From: an uncultured Pelagibacteraceae bacterium
GTDB lineage: Bacteria > Pseudomonadota > Alphaproteobacteria > Pelagibacterales > Pelagibacteraceae
Assembly: GCA_902571055.1 (NCBI GenBank)
Contig: CACGAM010000002.1
Coordinates: forward strand, 1-64,000
Length of the DNA stretch: 64,000 bases
Reading direction: 5' to 3'
The position numbers and the translations under genes were made by a program. Shown here piece after piece: positions 48,618-57,156 of this stretch. The notes below the pieces were generated by a model, which saw only the letters and a program-made list of their open reading frames with translations, was not told where the DNA came from and searched no databases. How positions within the stretch are numbered: position 1 is the stretch's first letter; every line of letters starts with the position of its first letter.

Positions 48618-49628
48618 ATGGACTTTTTAAATGCTATTATACTGCTATTAAATTTTACAATTTTACCAGCGCTAACTTATGGTTCACAATTAGCTTTAGG
48701 AGCAATATTTGTTACTTTGATTTATGGTGTTTTAAGATTTGCTAATTTTGCGACTGGGGACATGATGTCTTTTGGAACTATGTTTGCAGTAATTTTAACA
48801 TACTATCTTCAATCTTTAGGTATTAATTTTGGAATGTTGCCTACTGCTTTATTAACAATACCTTTTGCTGTTTTTATGATGATCTTTTATATGCTTACAG
48901 TAGATAAGTTTGTGTTTGGTTATTATAGATTGAAAAAAAGTCCACCTGTTCAACTTGCAATGGTTAGTGTTGGGGTAATGTTTGTAACTCAAGCGATAAT
49001 AAGAATAATAATTGGTCCTTCTGATAGAAGATTTTTAGATGGAGAAAAATTTATTTTAAAAGCTAGAGAATTTAAAGAAATTACAGGGTTAAATGAGGGA
49101 TTAACTATTAAGTCTACTCAAATTATTACAATTTTTGTTACAATTATAGTTGTCTCTACAATGTTTTGGTTTTTAAACAAAACTAAAACTGGCACATCTA
49201 TGAGAGCTTATTCTGATAATGAAGATTTAGCTTTATTGTCAGGCATAGATCCAAAAAAAGTTGTTTTAATAACTTGGATAATTGCAGGTATTTTAGCTAC
49301 AATTGGAGGAATATTATATGGTTTAGATAAGAGCTATAGACCATTTGTTTACTTTAACAATATGCTTCCTATTTTTGCCGCTGCAATAGTTGGTGGAATT
49401 GGAAATCCATATGGAGCATTTTTAGGGGGATATGTAATAGCTTTTGCGGAAATTTTCCTAACTTATGCCTATAAAAAGTTTTTTATGTATATATTGCCAG
49501 AGTCTCTAGAGCCAACTTCGCTAGTTCAATTGCTTTCAACAGACTATAAGTTTGCGATTTCTTTTTCAATTCTTGTCATCGTGTTGCTATTTAGACCATC
49601 AGGAATATTTGAAGGTAAAAAAATATGA
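48618..49628 (+). CDS. livH: Branched-chain-type amino acid ABC transporter permease LivH
   Basis: The 336-residue permease has eight or so helices and family segments ALGAIFVTLIYGVLRFANFATGDMM, AYSDNEDLALLSGIDPKKV and IVGGIGNPYGAFLGGYVIA. It overlaps livM by four bases. LivH and LivM form the transmembrane pathway for substrate delivered by LivK-type proteins. Confidence 0.93.
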   Translation: MDFLNAIILLLNFTILPALTYGSQLALGAIFVTLIYGVLRFANFATGDMMSFGTMFAVILTYYLQSLGINFGMLPTALLTIPFAVFMMIFYMLTVDKFVFGYYRLKKSPPVQLAMVSVGVMFVTQAIIRIIIGPSDRRFLDGEKFILKAREFKEITGLNEGLTIKSTQIITIFVTIIVVSTMFWFLNKTKTGTSMRAYSDNEDLALLSGIDPKKVVLITWIIAGILATIGGILYGLDKSYRPFVYFNNMLPIFAAAIVGGIGNPYGAFLGGYVIAFAEIFLTYAYKKFFMYILPESLEPTSLVQLLSTDYKFAISFSILVIVLLFRPSGIFEGKKI

Positions 49629-50995
49629 AGCAATATTATAATGTTATAACTGCATACTCTATAATGCTATTTTTAATAATTTTAGTTGGAGTATTTCAAT
49701 CTTGGTCTATTGCATTATCAATTTTAAATTATTGTCTTATTTCTGCAGTTATGACAATAGGTGCTAATTTGCAATGGGGATATGCAGGATTGATAAATTT
49801 TGGAATAATGGGCTACACAGCTCTTGGGGGTCTTGCTGTAGTTTTGATTTCAGTTGCCCCTGTCCCGGAGGCTTGGAGTGCTGGAGGCTTAGGACTAATT
49901 ATATGCTTATTAATTATAGTTTTAATGGTTCTATCAATAAAACTTTTATCATCTAAGTTTAAAACATTAAAAAATAAAACATTTATTATCTCATCTATAA
50001 TTATAATTGGTATTATTTTAATCAGATTTATTTCTGCACCAGCAATTGAAAATATAGAGTCTATAGATCCAGCAAAAACAGGTTTCCTAGGGGGTCTTGG
50101 ATTACCAGTGTTGCTATCTTGGATTGTTGGTGGTTTATTTGCTGCTGGAGTAGCGTTTGTAGTAGGTAAAATAGCTTTGGGTCTAAGAGCTGACTATTTA
50201 GCCATAGCAACTCTATTAATTGCAGAAATTATTGTGTCTATAATTAAACATGAGGATTGGTTAGCTAGAGGTGTTAAAAATGTAATAGGTTTAAAGAGAC
50301 CAGCACCTTATGAGATTGACCTTCAAAATACAGAATGGTTTATTAATCTAGTAGAGAAATTTAATTCTACTAAATTAGGTTTGGTAAATTCAATTTCTGA
50401 AAAACAAAAACTTTTGTCTCAATTAGTTATAGATGCATCATCAGTTTATGTAAAATTGTGTTTTACAGGTTTATTTCTTATTGTTGTTGTAATTCTACTG
50501 GTTTTAACTCAAAGGGCTCTTTACTCTCCATGGGGAAGAAAAATGAGAGCAATAAGAGATAATGAGATTTCAGCTGGGGCAATGGGTAAAAATGTTGTTA
50601 AAGAACATTTGCTAATATTTGTTCTAGGTTCAGCAATAGTCGGATTGGCAGGAGCAATGATGGTTACCAATGATGGTTTATTTACCCCAGGAAGTTATAG
50701 ACCTATGAGATATACATTTGTTATTTGGGTAATGGTAATAGTAGGAGGAACTGGTAACAATTTTGGAGCCATTCTTGGTGGGTTTGCTGTGTGGTTCTTA
50801 TGGGTTCAGGCTGCCCCAATTTCTCTATTCTTGATAAGTTTATTTACCTCAAATTTACCTGAGACAAATGAACTTAAGATACACCTTATTAATAGTGCGC
50901 CTTATTTTAGATTTTTAATAATAGGAATAGGTTTGTTAGTTATAATGCGCTATAGACCGCAGGGTATTTTACCTGAAAAAATTGTAAAGCAATAG
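49625..50995 (+). CDS. livM: Branched-chain-type amino acid ABC transporter permease LivM
   Basis: The 456-residue permease is longer than the usual 300-420 residues. The family segments GYAGLINFGIMGYTALGG, GLRADYLAIATLLIAEI, WGRKMRAIRDNEISAGAMG and IVGGTGNNFGAILGG are present. The extra length comes from added membrane segments near residues 80-130 and a loop near 200-260. The thioredoxin-like gene starts one base after its stop. Substrates of the system may be branched-chain amino acids or other small amino acids or amides. Confidence 0.92.
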   Translation: MKQYYNVITAYSIMLFLIILVGVFQSWSIALSILNYCLISAVMTIGANLQWGYAGLINFGIMGYTALGGLAVVLISVAPVPEAWSAGGLGLIICLLIIVLMVLSIKLLSSKFKTLKNKTFIISSIIIIGIILIRFISAPAIENIESIDPAKTGFLGGLGLPVLLSWIVGGLFAAGVAFVVGKIALGLRADYLAIATLLIAEIIVSIIKHEDWLARGVKNVIGLKRPAPYEIDLQNTEWFINLVEKFNSTKLGLVNSISEKQKLLSQLVIDASSVYVKLCFTGLFLIVVVILLVLTQRALYSPWGRKMRAIRDNEISAGAMGKNVVKEHLLIFVLGSAIVGLAGAMMVTNDGLFTPGSYRPMRYTFVIWVMVIVGGTGNNFGAILGGFAVWFLWVQAAPISLFLISLFTSNLPETNELKIHLINSAPYFRFLIIGIGLLVIMRYRPQGILPEKIVKQ

Positions 50996-50996
50996 A

Positions 50997-51368
50997 ATGT
51001 ATAAAAAATTGTTAATAATCTTGTTTGTAGTAATACCTTTTAATTGTTTTGCCCTAGAGAAAGAAACAACTTTTGATCAGCAAGAATTTAAAAAAGCATT
51101 ATCGGATGGAAAAGTTGTAGTTGTAAGTTCATGGATAAAGTATTGCTATTCATGTGCTAGTCAGATGAAAGTTCTTAAAGAGGCTAAAAAAGATTTTGAT
51201 AACATTGAATATTTTGCATTTGATGTTACAAATAAAAATATTTCAAATCTTTTTAATGTTCAATATCAAAGCACACTATTAATCTTTAAAGATAACAAAG
51301 AAGTTTACAGAAGTATTGGCGAAACTACACAAAAAGAAATATATAAAGCGATAAAAACTTTTATATAA
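50997..51368 (+). CDS. Periplasmic thioredoxin-like protein
   Basis: The 123-residue exported protein has a signal peptide (about 1-20) and a thioredoxin-like domain related to the C-terminal part of DsbD. The redox pair is CYSC within SSWIKYCYSCASQM. Where thioredoxins have a cis-proline (usually PTLLLF), the sequence reads QSTLLIF, so this proline is missing. It is translated directly after livM. A role in thiol redox of the periplasm is likely; its link to the transporter is positional only. Confidence 0.78.
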   Translation: MYKKLLIILFVVIPFNCFALEKETTFDQQEFKKALSDGKVVVVSSWIKYCYSCASQMKVLKEAKKDFDNIEYFAFDVTNKNISNLFNVQYQSTLLIFKDNKEVYRSIGETTQKEIYKAIKTFI

Positions 51369-51369
51369 A

Positions 51370-51438
51370 ATGTATTATATTTTATTGGGATTTGCGTTTG
51401 GTATATTTATGTATTTGGTAGATAAGTACTTATTTTAA
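51370..51438 (+). CDS. Possible 22-residue membrane microprotein
   Basis: An ATG one base after the thioredoxin-like gene opens a 22-codon frame (MYYILLGFAFGIFMYLVDKY, then LF) that forms one hydrophobic helix and stops just before the terminator at 51442. The position as last frame of the operon and the membrane-helix composition are suggestive, but there is no ribosome site beyond coupling, so it may be chance. Confidence 0.3.
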   Translation: MYYILLGFAFGIFMYLVDKYLF

Positions 51439-51441
51439 AAA

Positions 51442-51473
51442 AAAGCCCCATTACAATATTATAATGAGGCTTT
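51442..51473. terminator. Bidirectional terminator between the liv operon and livK
   Basis: AAAGCCCCATTA (51442-51453) and TAATGAGGCTTT (51462-51473) form a 12-position stem with one mismatch around an eight-base loop. On the reverse strand the stem is followed by a long T run (complement of the A run at 51437-51445), and on the forward strand by AATTTTATTT. It would stop both the forward liv operon and the reverse livK transcript. Confidence 0.85.
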
Positions 51474-51484
51474 AATTTTATTTA

Positions 51485-52675
51485 TTATCTTTGCTTCTTG
51501 GTTTTGAATTTACCACCTTTGATTTCTTTTTCTAAAAATGAACCAAAAGCTTCACCAACATCTGTAAATTCTACTCCAGTTGCACCTTCATAATTTACAG
51601 CTTTACCTTTAGCTAATAAATCTAGAGCTTTTCCTAATTCCCCTGGATAGATCTTCTTACCTGGAGCATTTGCAACATCCATTACGTTTGCTTGAATAGT
51701 TGCTCTATCACTTTTTCCACCAGCTTGCATAGCAAGAGTAATTAGAGCCGCAGCATCGTATGATTCTCCTGTATAAGGACCTGAAGAGTCTATTCCTCCA
51801 GATTTAGCAACTTCAGCAAATTTTCCAGCCCCTTTTCCCGTAGAACCAGGCAACGAACCAAAAGATTTATTTAAATCTTTACCAAATCTGTCTGTTAATG
51901 AATCTCCAATCATACCGTCTGAAAGAACGAATGTATCAAATGATCCCGAGTCAAGCGATCCTTCAATTATACTTCCACCTGCTTGATCCAAGTATCCTAA
52001 TACAGCTAATGCGTCACCACCTGCTGATGCAAGTGTTGCTACCTCAGCCCCATAATCACCTTTACCCTCTTCGTGTGCAGTAACAGTTGTAACACTAATT
52101 CCATGTGCTTTAACTGCAGCAACATAAACATCTGCTAAGCCTTTTCCGTAATCATTATTAGTGTGTGTTACAGCGATACTTTTAACTTTTCTATCTTTGG
52201 TAATATCTGCTAAAACTTGTCCTCCTCTGGCATCAGATGGAGCAGTTCTAAAAAAATATCCTTTGTCTTTAATATCTGTTAAACCAGGTGATGTAGCCGA
52301 TGGAGAAATCATCACGACTCCATTTGGTACAGCAACATTAGTTGCAATTGCTCCAGTTACACCAGAACAATCTGCACCCATGATGGCCAAAACACCGTTA
52401 GACACTAATCCTTCAGCGGCAGTTGTTGCTGCAGCTGAGTCTACACATGTACTGTCAGCCCTCTCTATCATTATTGATTTTCCACCCAATAATTTTCCTG
52501 AGTCTGAAGCTTCTTTAAATGCTAATTCTGCAGAAGCAGCCATAGCAGGCGTTAATGACTCAATAGGACCTGTAAATCCTAAAATAATACCCATTTTAAT
52601 TGCATGCCCATCTGAAAATGCCTTACTCGTAAAGCATGATACAAATATGAACATAGCAGTAATTAATTTTTTCAT
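51485..52675 (-). CDS. livK: Branched-chain-type amino acid ABC transporter substrate-binding protein
   Basis: The 396-residue periplasmic binding protein (Peripla_BP_6 fold) has a signal peptide (about 1-22) and segments GIILGFTGPIESLTPAM, MGADCSGVTGAIAT, VVMISPSATSPGL and FFRTAPSDARGG. AGAGGG on the reverse strand (complement of 52679-52684) is the ribosome site. It is convergent with livGFHM, with its own promoter, which allows it to be made in excess over the membrane subunits. The acidic Gly/Ala-rich mature domain is typical. The ligand cannot be assigned with confidence. Confidence 0.92.
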   Translation of the reverse strand: MKKLITAMFIFVSCFTSKAFSDGHAIKMGIILGFTGPIESLTPAMAASAELAFKEASDSGKLLGGKSIMIERADSTCVDSAAATTAAEGLVSNGVLAIMGADCSGVTGAIATNVAVPNGVVMISPSATSPGLTDIKDKGYFFRTAPSDARGGQVLADITKDRKVKSIAVTHTNNDYGKGLADVYVAAVKAHGISVTTVTAHEEGKGDYGAEVATLASAGGDALAVLGYLDQAGGSIIEGSLDSGSFDTFVLSDGMIGDSLTDRFGKDLNKSFGSLPGSTGKGAGKFAEVAKSGGIDSSGPYTGESYDAAALITLAMQAGGKSDRATIQANVMDVANAPGKKIYPGELGKALDLLAKGKAVNYEGATGVEFTDVGEAFGSFLEKEIKGGKFKTKKQR

Positions 52676-52818
52676 ATTTCCCTCTAATTATTAATAATTT
52701 ATTAAAGCTAAATTTAAATCTTATTAGAGGATAAATTCAATAGTAAATAAGCCGCAAATTACGAAGAGAAAAAGTTTAAGTTGTTAATAACTAATGTATA
52801 TTAATATTTTTATAACAC

Positions 52819-53565
52819 ATGAAACATATCAGAGTTAAACCAAAATTTAATAAATATAATTCACCTAAAATTGGCCTTATAGCTCTCTCTAGTGATTATA
52901 TTATAGAGAGAGATTTTAAAGAGGTATTAAAAAATAAAAATATAGATTTATTCGTTAATAGAATTCAAGCATTTAATCCTTTAAATAAAAAAAACCTGAT
53001 CAAAATGTCCAAAAATATAACCAAAGTTACAAATAATATTTTGCCAGGAGAAAAAATTGATTGTGTAGCTTATGCATGCACATCAGGCACAATTGCATCT
53101 GGATATAATTCTATTAAAAAAAGAATAATAAAGGCAAAACCAAGATCTAAATTAACAACTCCGAGCACTTCTTCAATTAATGCTTTAAAAAAGTTTAAAA
53201 TTAAAAAGATAGCTATTTTTACACCTTATCCAAAAAAGCTAAATGATGATGTAGTTGAGTTCTTTAAAAAAAATAAATTTAAAGTAACATCGAATTCATA
53301 TTTTGATATATCATCAGATATTGAAATAGGAAAAGTAAATAGTCAATATTTGTTTAAAGTATTATCAAAAATGAAATTAAATGGCGCGCAAGCTCTTTTT
53401 ATTTCATGTACCGCCTTACCTGCACTTTCAATTCTAGATAAACTTGAGAAAAAATTGGGTATACTTGTTTTCTCTAGCAACCAAACACTTATCTGGGATA
53501 CACTAAAAAATATCGGTGTTAAAAATAAAATAAATGGTTTTGGTAAATTATTTAGGTCAATTTAA
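52819..53565 (+). CDS. EutA-like Asp/Glu racemase / maleate isomerase family protein
   Basis: The 248-residue protein belongs to the two-cysteine racemase fold (maleate isomerase, arylmalonate decarboxylase, EutA). The two catalytic cysteines are visible in CVAYACTSGTIASG and FISCTALPAL, and the second half begins with KKIAIFTPYPKKLND. The next gene, one base away, is DoeA/EutD-like; eutA and eutD are neighbours in ectoine-degradation clusters of other alphaproteobacteria (established knowledge). The other eut/doe genes are not in this window. Function as an EutA-type enzyme is therefore inference. Confidence 0.75.
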   Translation: MKHIRVKPKFNKYNSPKIGLIALSSDYIIERDFKEVLKNKNIDLFVNRIQAFNPLNKKNLIKMSKNITKVTNNILPGEKIDCVAYACTSGTIASGYNSIKKRIIKAKPRSKLTTPSTSSINALKKFKIKKIAIFTPYPKKLNDDVVEFFKKNKFKVTSNSYFDISSDIEIGKVNSQYLFKVLSKMKLNGAQALFISCTALPALSILDKLEKKLGILVFSSNQTLIWDTLKNIGVKNKINGFGKLFRSI

Positions 53566-54732
53566 ATGAGTTTTACAAATCAAGAGTTCAAAACAAGACT
53601 AAACAATGTAAAAAAATCCATGCAAAAAAAAGGAATAGATTTATTAATATCTCACGATACTGCAAATATGTACTATCTAACTGGCTATGATGCTTGGTCT
53701 TTTTATTATGCACAATGTGTACTTGTACATACTGATCTAGATGAACCACTGTGTTTTGTAAGAGCCCAGGATGCAGGTGGAGCATTTATAAAAACTTATC
53801 TAAAGAAAGAAAATATAATTATTTATAATGAAAATTATATACATAAGTGGCCAAAACATCCTTATGACTACTTGGTTCAAATTATTAAAGAGCGGAAATG
53901 GGATAAACTTTCTATTGGTCTAGAAATGGATGCCCATTATTTTACAGCATACTGTTATGAGAAAATAAAAAATGGATTGCCTAATGCTAAAATTAAAGAT
54001 TGTGAGAGGTTGGTAAACTGGGTGAGATTGGTAAAATCTGAAGCAGAAATCAGTTATATGAAATCAGCAGCATCAATTACAGAAAAAGCAATGCATACAG
54101 CTATGAATTTTATAAATATAGATGTTAGACAGTGTGATGCAGTTGGTGAAATACAAAAATCATTATTCTATGGAACCGAAAATGTTGGTGGTGAATACGC
54201 AAGTATCACAACATTGCTTCCTACAGGACTAGGAACATCTGCATCACATTTGACAGCAACACAAGATAAATTTAAAAACGGTGAGTCCACAATAATTGAA
54301 ATATCAGGATGTGTTAAAAGATATCATGCACCTCTTGCAAGAACAGTACAATTAGGTAAGCCTGAACAAAAAAAAGTTGATGCAATGAATGCCACAATAG
54401 AGGCATTAAATGCAGGTATAAACGTTGTTAAACCTGGAAATTTAGCAAATGATGTAGCTCAGGAATTTTGGAAAGTACTTGATAAATATCAAATTAAAAA
54501 AGAATCTAGAACCGGTTATTCAATAGGAATAGGATATCCTCCGGATTGGGGAGAACATACACTTAATATCTATAAAGGTGACATGACAATCTTAAAACCC
54601 AATGTTACTTTCCACATGATAGCAGTAATGCAATTTGGAGACTGGGGAGTTGAAGCATCTGAATCTATTCGAGTTACAGAAAATGGAAATGAATTACTTA
54701 ACAATTTCCCCAAAGAACTACATATAAAATAG
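53566..54732 (+). CDS. DoeA/EutD-like M24-family hydrolase (ectoine hydrolase-like)
   Basis: The 388-residue creatinase/aminopeptidase-fold protein has an N-terminal domain with ANMYYLTGYDAWSFYYAQCV and a pita-bread domain with TTLLPTGLGTSASHL, IEISGCVKRYHAPLARTV and RTGYSIGIGYPPDWGEHTL. These segments closely resemble ectoine hydrolase DoeA as I recall it. The two metal-binding aspartates of classic M24 peptidases are not evident, as in creatinase-type enzymes. It starts directly after the EutA-like gene. It may open ectoine or hydroxyectoine, or hydrolyse a related cyclic amidine or amide. A pot-type importer follows. Confidence 0.8.
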   Translation: MSFTNQEFKTRLNNVKKSMQKKGIDLLISHDTANMYYLTGYDAWSFYYAQCVLVHTDLDEPLCFVRAQDAGGAFIKTYLKKENIIIYNENYIHKWPKHPYDYLVQIIKERKWDKLSIGLEMDAHYFTAYCYEKIKNGLPNAKIKDCERLVNWVRLVKSEAEISYMKSAASITEKAMHTAMNFINIDVRQCDAVGEIQKSLFYGTENVGGEYASITTLLPTGLGTSASHLTATQDKFKNGESTIIEISGCVKRYHAPLARTVQLGKPEQKKVDAMNATIEALNAGINVVKPGNLANDVAQEFWKVLDKYQIKKESRTGYSIGIGYPPDWGEHTLNIYKGDMTILKPNVTFHMIAVMQFGDWGVEASESIRVTENGNELLNNFPKELHIK

Positions 54733-54770
54733 CTTGAAAATATCCTCTACAAATGTTTTAAAACATATTC

Positions 54771-55856
54771 ATGTCTAAGAATAAAGAGTTCGTTAAGTTT
54801 GAAAAAGTTGACAAAAGCTACGATGGAAAAATTTTAGTAGTCAAAGATTTAAATTTAGATATTTCTGAGGGAGAGTTCATTACAATGTTGGGACCTTCAG
54901 GTTCTGGAAAAACTACTTGTTTAATGATGTTAGCAGGGTTTGAGACGCCTACAAGTGGAGAAATCTATTTAGATAAAAATCCTATATCAAATATACCTCC
55001 ACACAAGAGGGGAATTGGAATGGTATTTCAAAACTATGCTTTATTTCCACATATGACTGTATATGAAAATCTAGCATTTCCATTAAGAGTAAGAAAAATG
55101 CCAAAAGATGAAGCTGATAAAAAAATTGATAAAGCATTGTCTATGGTATCTTTATCAGGTTTTGAAAACAGAATGCCCGGCCAACTATCTGGAGGGCAAC
55201 AGCAAAGAGTAGCAGTTGCTAGAGCTTTAGTTTTTGATCCATCAGTTGTTTTGATGGATGAGCCTTTAGGAGCTCTTGATAAAAACTTAAGAGAAAGTAT
55301 GCAATACGAAATAAAACACATTCACGAAAGCATTGGAGTAACAGTGGTTTATGTTACACACGATCAAGGAGAAGCTCTCACAATGTCAAATAGGATCGCG
55401 GTATTTAATGATGGTAAAGTCCAACAATTATCATCACCAGATCAATTATATGAAAAACCAGTTAATTCTTTTGTCGCTGAATTTATTGGAGAAAATAATA
55501 CATTTGCAGGGGAGATTTCAGAAATTTCAAATGATAAATGTAAAGTAAAAATTGCGGGTGGTGAAATAATAGCAAATCCTGTATCTGTCAAAAATAAAGG
55601 TGATAAGACTACTGTCTCTATAAGGCCAGAAAGAGCCTTAATAAATTCAAATAGTAAAATGGACAATAATTTTAAGGGCAAAATTGAGGAAATTATTTAT
55701 CATGGAGATCACACAAGAGTAAGACTGAATTTGTTGGGGAATTCTGAATTTATTCTTAAAGTTCCAAATAGTTCAGAAAATATGGACATAAAACTAGGCA
55801 ATCATATTAATATTGGTTGGAATAGTTATGATGCTAGAGCGTTAGATCCAAAATAG
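54771..55856 (+). CDS. Polyamine-type ABC transporter ATPase (PotA-like)
   Basis: The 361-residue ATPase has Walker A GPSGSGKTT, the Q-loop FQNYALFPHMTVYENL, signature LSGGQQQRVAVARAL, Walker B VLMDEPLGALD and the His switch VTHDQ. The C-terminal TOBE domain lies at about residues 280-355. It belongs with the binding protein and two permeases that follow. It begins 38 bases after the DoeA-like gene. The substrate may be a polyamine or another cationic or zwitterionic compound. Confidence 0.92.
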   Translation: MSKNKEFVKFEKVDKSYDGKILVVKDLNLDISEGEFITMLGPSGSGKTTCLMMLAGFETPTSGEIYLDKNPISNIPPHKRGIGMVFQNYALFPHMTVYENLAFPLRVRKMPKDEADKKIDKALSMVSLSGFENRMPGQLSGGQQQRVAVARALVFDPSVVLMDEPLGALDKNLRESMQYEIKHIHESIGVTVVYVTHDQGEALTMSNRIAVFNDGKVQQLSSPDQLYEKPVNSFVAEFIGENNTFAGEISEISNDKCKVKIAGGEIIANPVSVKNKGDKTTVSIRPERALINSNSKMDNNFKGKIEEIIYHGDHTRVRLNLLGNSEFILKVPNSSENMDIKLGNHINIGWNSYDARALDPK

Positions 55857-55907
55857 AATAATAATAAATAACGATTATATTTCAATTAATACAACATTTA
55901 TGCTTAG

Positions 55908-55936
55908 TTGACTCTCTTTAGTTATCTTGCTGTAAT
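55908..55936 (+). promoter_or_regulatory. Sigma-70-type promoter for the binding-protein gene
   Basis: TTGACT (55908-55913) and TGTAAT (55931-55936) are separated by 17 bases; each matches 5/6 of the sigma-70 consensus. Transcription would start near 55943. GGAGG at 55962-55966 is a near-perfect ribosome site for the ATG at 55971. Together with the terminator after the gene, this makes the binding-protein gene a separate high-expression unit within the transporter operon. Confidence 0.65.
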
Positions 55937-55970
55937 CTGATTTTATAAAAAACGTTTAAACGGAGGATAA

Positions 55971-57086
55971 ATGAAAAAAATAAGTAAAATTTTACTTGCC
56001 CTTTCTTTTGTACTTTCTTTAACTTCATCATCTTATGCGGTAACTGTCGCATCTTGGGGTGGAGCTTACACTGAAAGTCAAAAATTAGGTTATGGTGATC
56101 CTACTGCAAAAAAACTAGGTATCGACATTAATTGGGTCGATTACTCAGGAGGATTGTCAGAAATTAAAGCACAAAAAGAAGCTGGCGCAATAACGTGGGA
56201 CATTATCGATGTGTTTGCAATGGATACAATAACCGGATGTGATGAAGGTTTATTTGTTGAATTTGATTTTGATAAAGATTTTCCACCAGCCCCAGACGGA
56301 ACACCAGCAAGTGAAGATTTCTTCACAGGTATGCCATCTAAATGTGCAGTAGGGAACATTTTATATTCTTGGAACTACGCTTATAACAGTGAAAATGTTA
56401 AAGGTACTCCAAAAACTATAAAAGATTTCTTTAACACAAAAAAATTCCCGGGAAAAAGAGCAATCTATACTGGTGCATTAACAAACCTTGAAATAGCTTT
56501 GGCAGCCGATGGAATTAAACCAGGTAAAGGTGGAGCAAAAATCTATCAGGCTTTAGAAACTGAAAAAGGTGTTCAAAGAGCAATGGATAAGATTAAAAAA
56601 CTTTGTACAGACCCTAAAGGTGGATGTGTATTTTGGTCTGCAGGAGCTCAACCACCAGAATTATTAATGAGTGGTGAAGTTGTTATGGCAACTGGTTGGA
56701 ATGGTAGATTTTTTAATGCTACAGTTGGAGAAGGCGCACCTATAGTACAAGTTTGGGATGCTCAAGGTCTTGATTATGAATATTTTGTATTAGTAAAAGG
56801 TGGACCTAACGAGGCTGATGCTAAAAAAGCTTTAGTAGAAATGACTAGCACAGAAGGTTTAGCTGGAAGTGCCAAGTACATCGCATATGCACCTTGGAGA
56901 AAATCTTCAATTGCTGTAATGGAAAAAGGCGAGCCATGGTATAAAGATGGTAAAACAAATATGGTACCAAATATGCCAACAGCTCCAGCAAATACTAAAA
57001 ACTACTTCTTAGTTGATCCATTATACTGGGCTGACAACAGTACAGAACTTGGTGAAAAATGGGAAGCAATGAAAGCTGGATTTTAA
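55971..57086 (+). CDS. Polyamine-type ABC transporter substrate-binding protein (PotD-like)
   Basis: The 371-residue periplasmic protein has a signal peptide (about 1-23, SYA^V) and the PotD-family start VASWGGAYTESQ. Other family segments are WDIIDVFAMDTITGC, YSWNYAYNSE and VVMATGWNGRF. Related proteins bind putrescine or spermidine, but the family also includes binders of opines, taurine-like and other amines, so the ligand is open. It has its own promoter and terminator and a GGAGG ribosome site. Confidence 0.9.
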   Translation: MKKISKILLALSFVLSLTSSSYAVTVASWGGAYTESQKLGYGDPTAKKLGIDINWVDYSGGLSEIKAQKEAGAITWDIIDVFAMDTITGCDEGLFVEFDFDKDFPPAPDGTPASEDFFTGMPSKCAVGNILYSWNYAYNSENVKGTPKTIKDFFNTKKFPGKRAIYTGALTNLEIALAADGIKPGKGGAKIYQALETEKGVQRAMDKIKKLCTDPKGGCVFWSAGAQPPELLMSGEVVMATGWNGRFFNATVGEGAPIVQVWDAQGLDYEYFVLVKGGPNEADAKKALVEMTSTEGLAGSAKYIAYAPWRKSSIAVMEKGEPWYKDGKTNMVPNMPTAPANTKNYFLVDPLYWADNSTELGEKWEAMKAGF

Positions 57087-57123
57087 TTTTAAGTTTTAAA
57101 GATTAAAATTATATATTATATTG

Positions 57124-57152
57124 AGGGCGGTTATATTTAGCCGCCCTTTTTA
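57124..57152 (+). terminator. Terminator/attenuator between binding protein and permease genes
   Basis: AGGGCGG (57124-57130), loop of ten bases, CCGCCCT (57141-57147), then TTTTT. The seven-pair stem is all GC apart from the outer A-T pair. The hairpin lies inside the transporter operon, only a few bases before the permease start at 57157. Partial read-through would give much more binding protein than permease. Confidence 0.85.
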
Positions 57153-57156
57153 ATTT

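Noticed and set aside
52161..52694. Forward frame of 177 codons opposite livK
   Set aside because: It lies wholly antisense to a clearly identified binding protein (apart from its start region), has no recognisable motif and reflects codon bias of the opposite strand.
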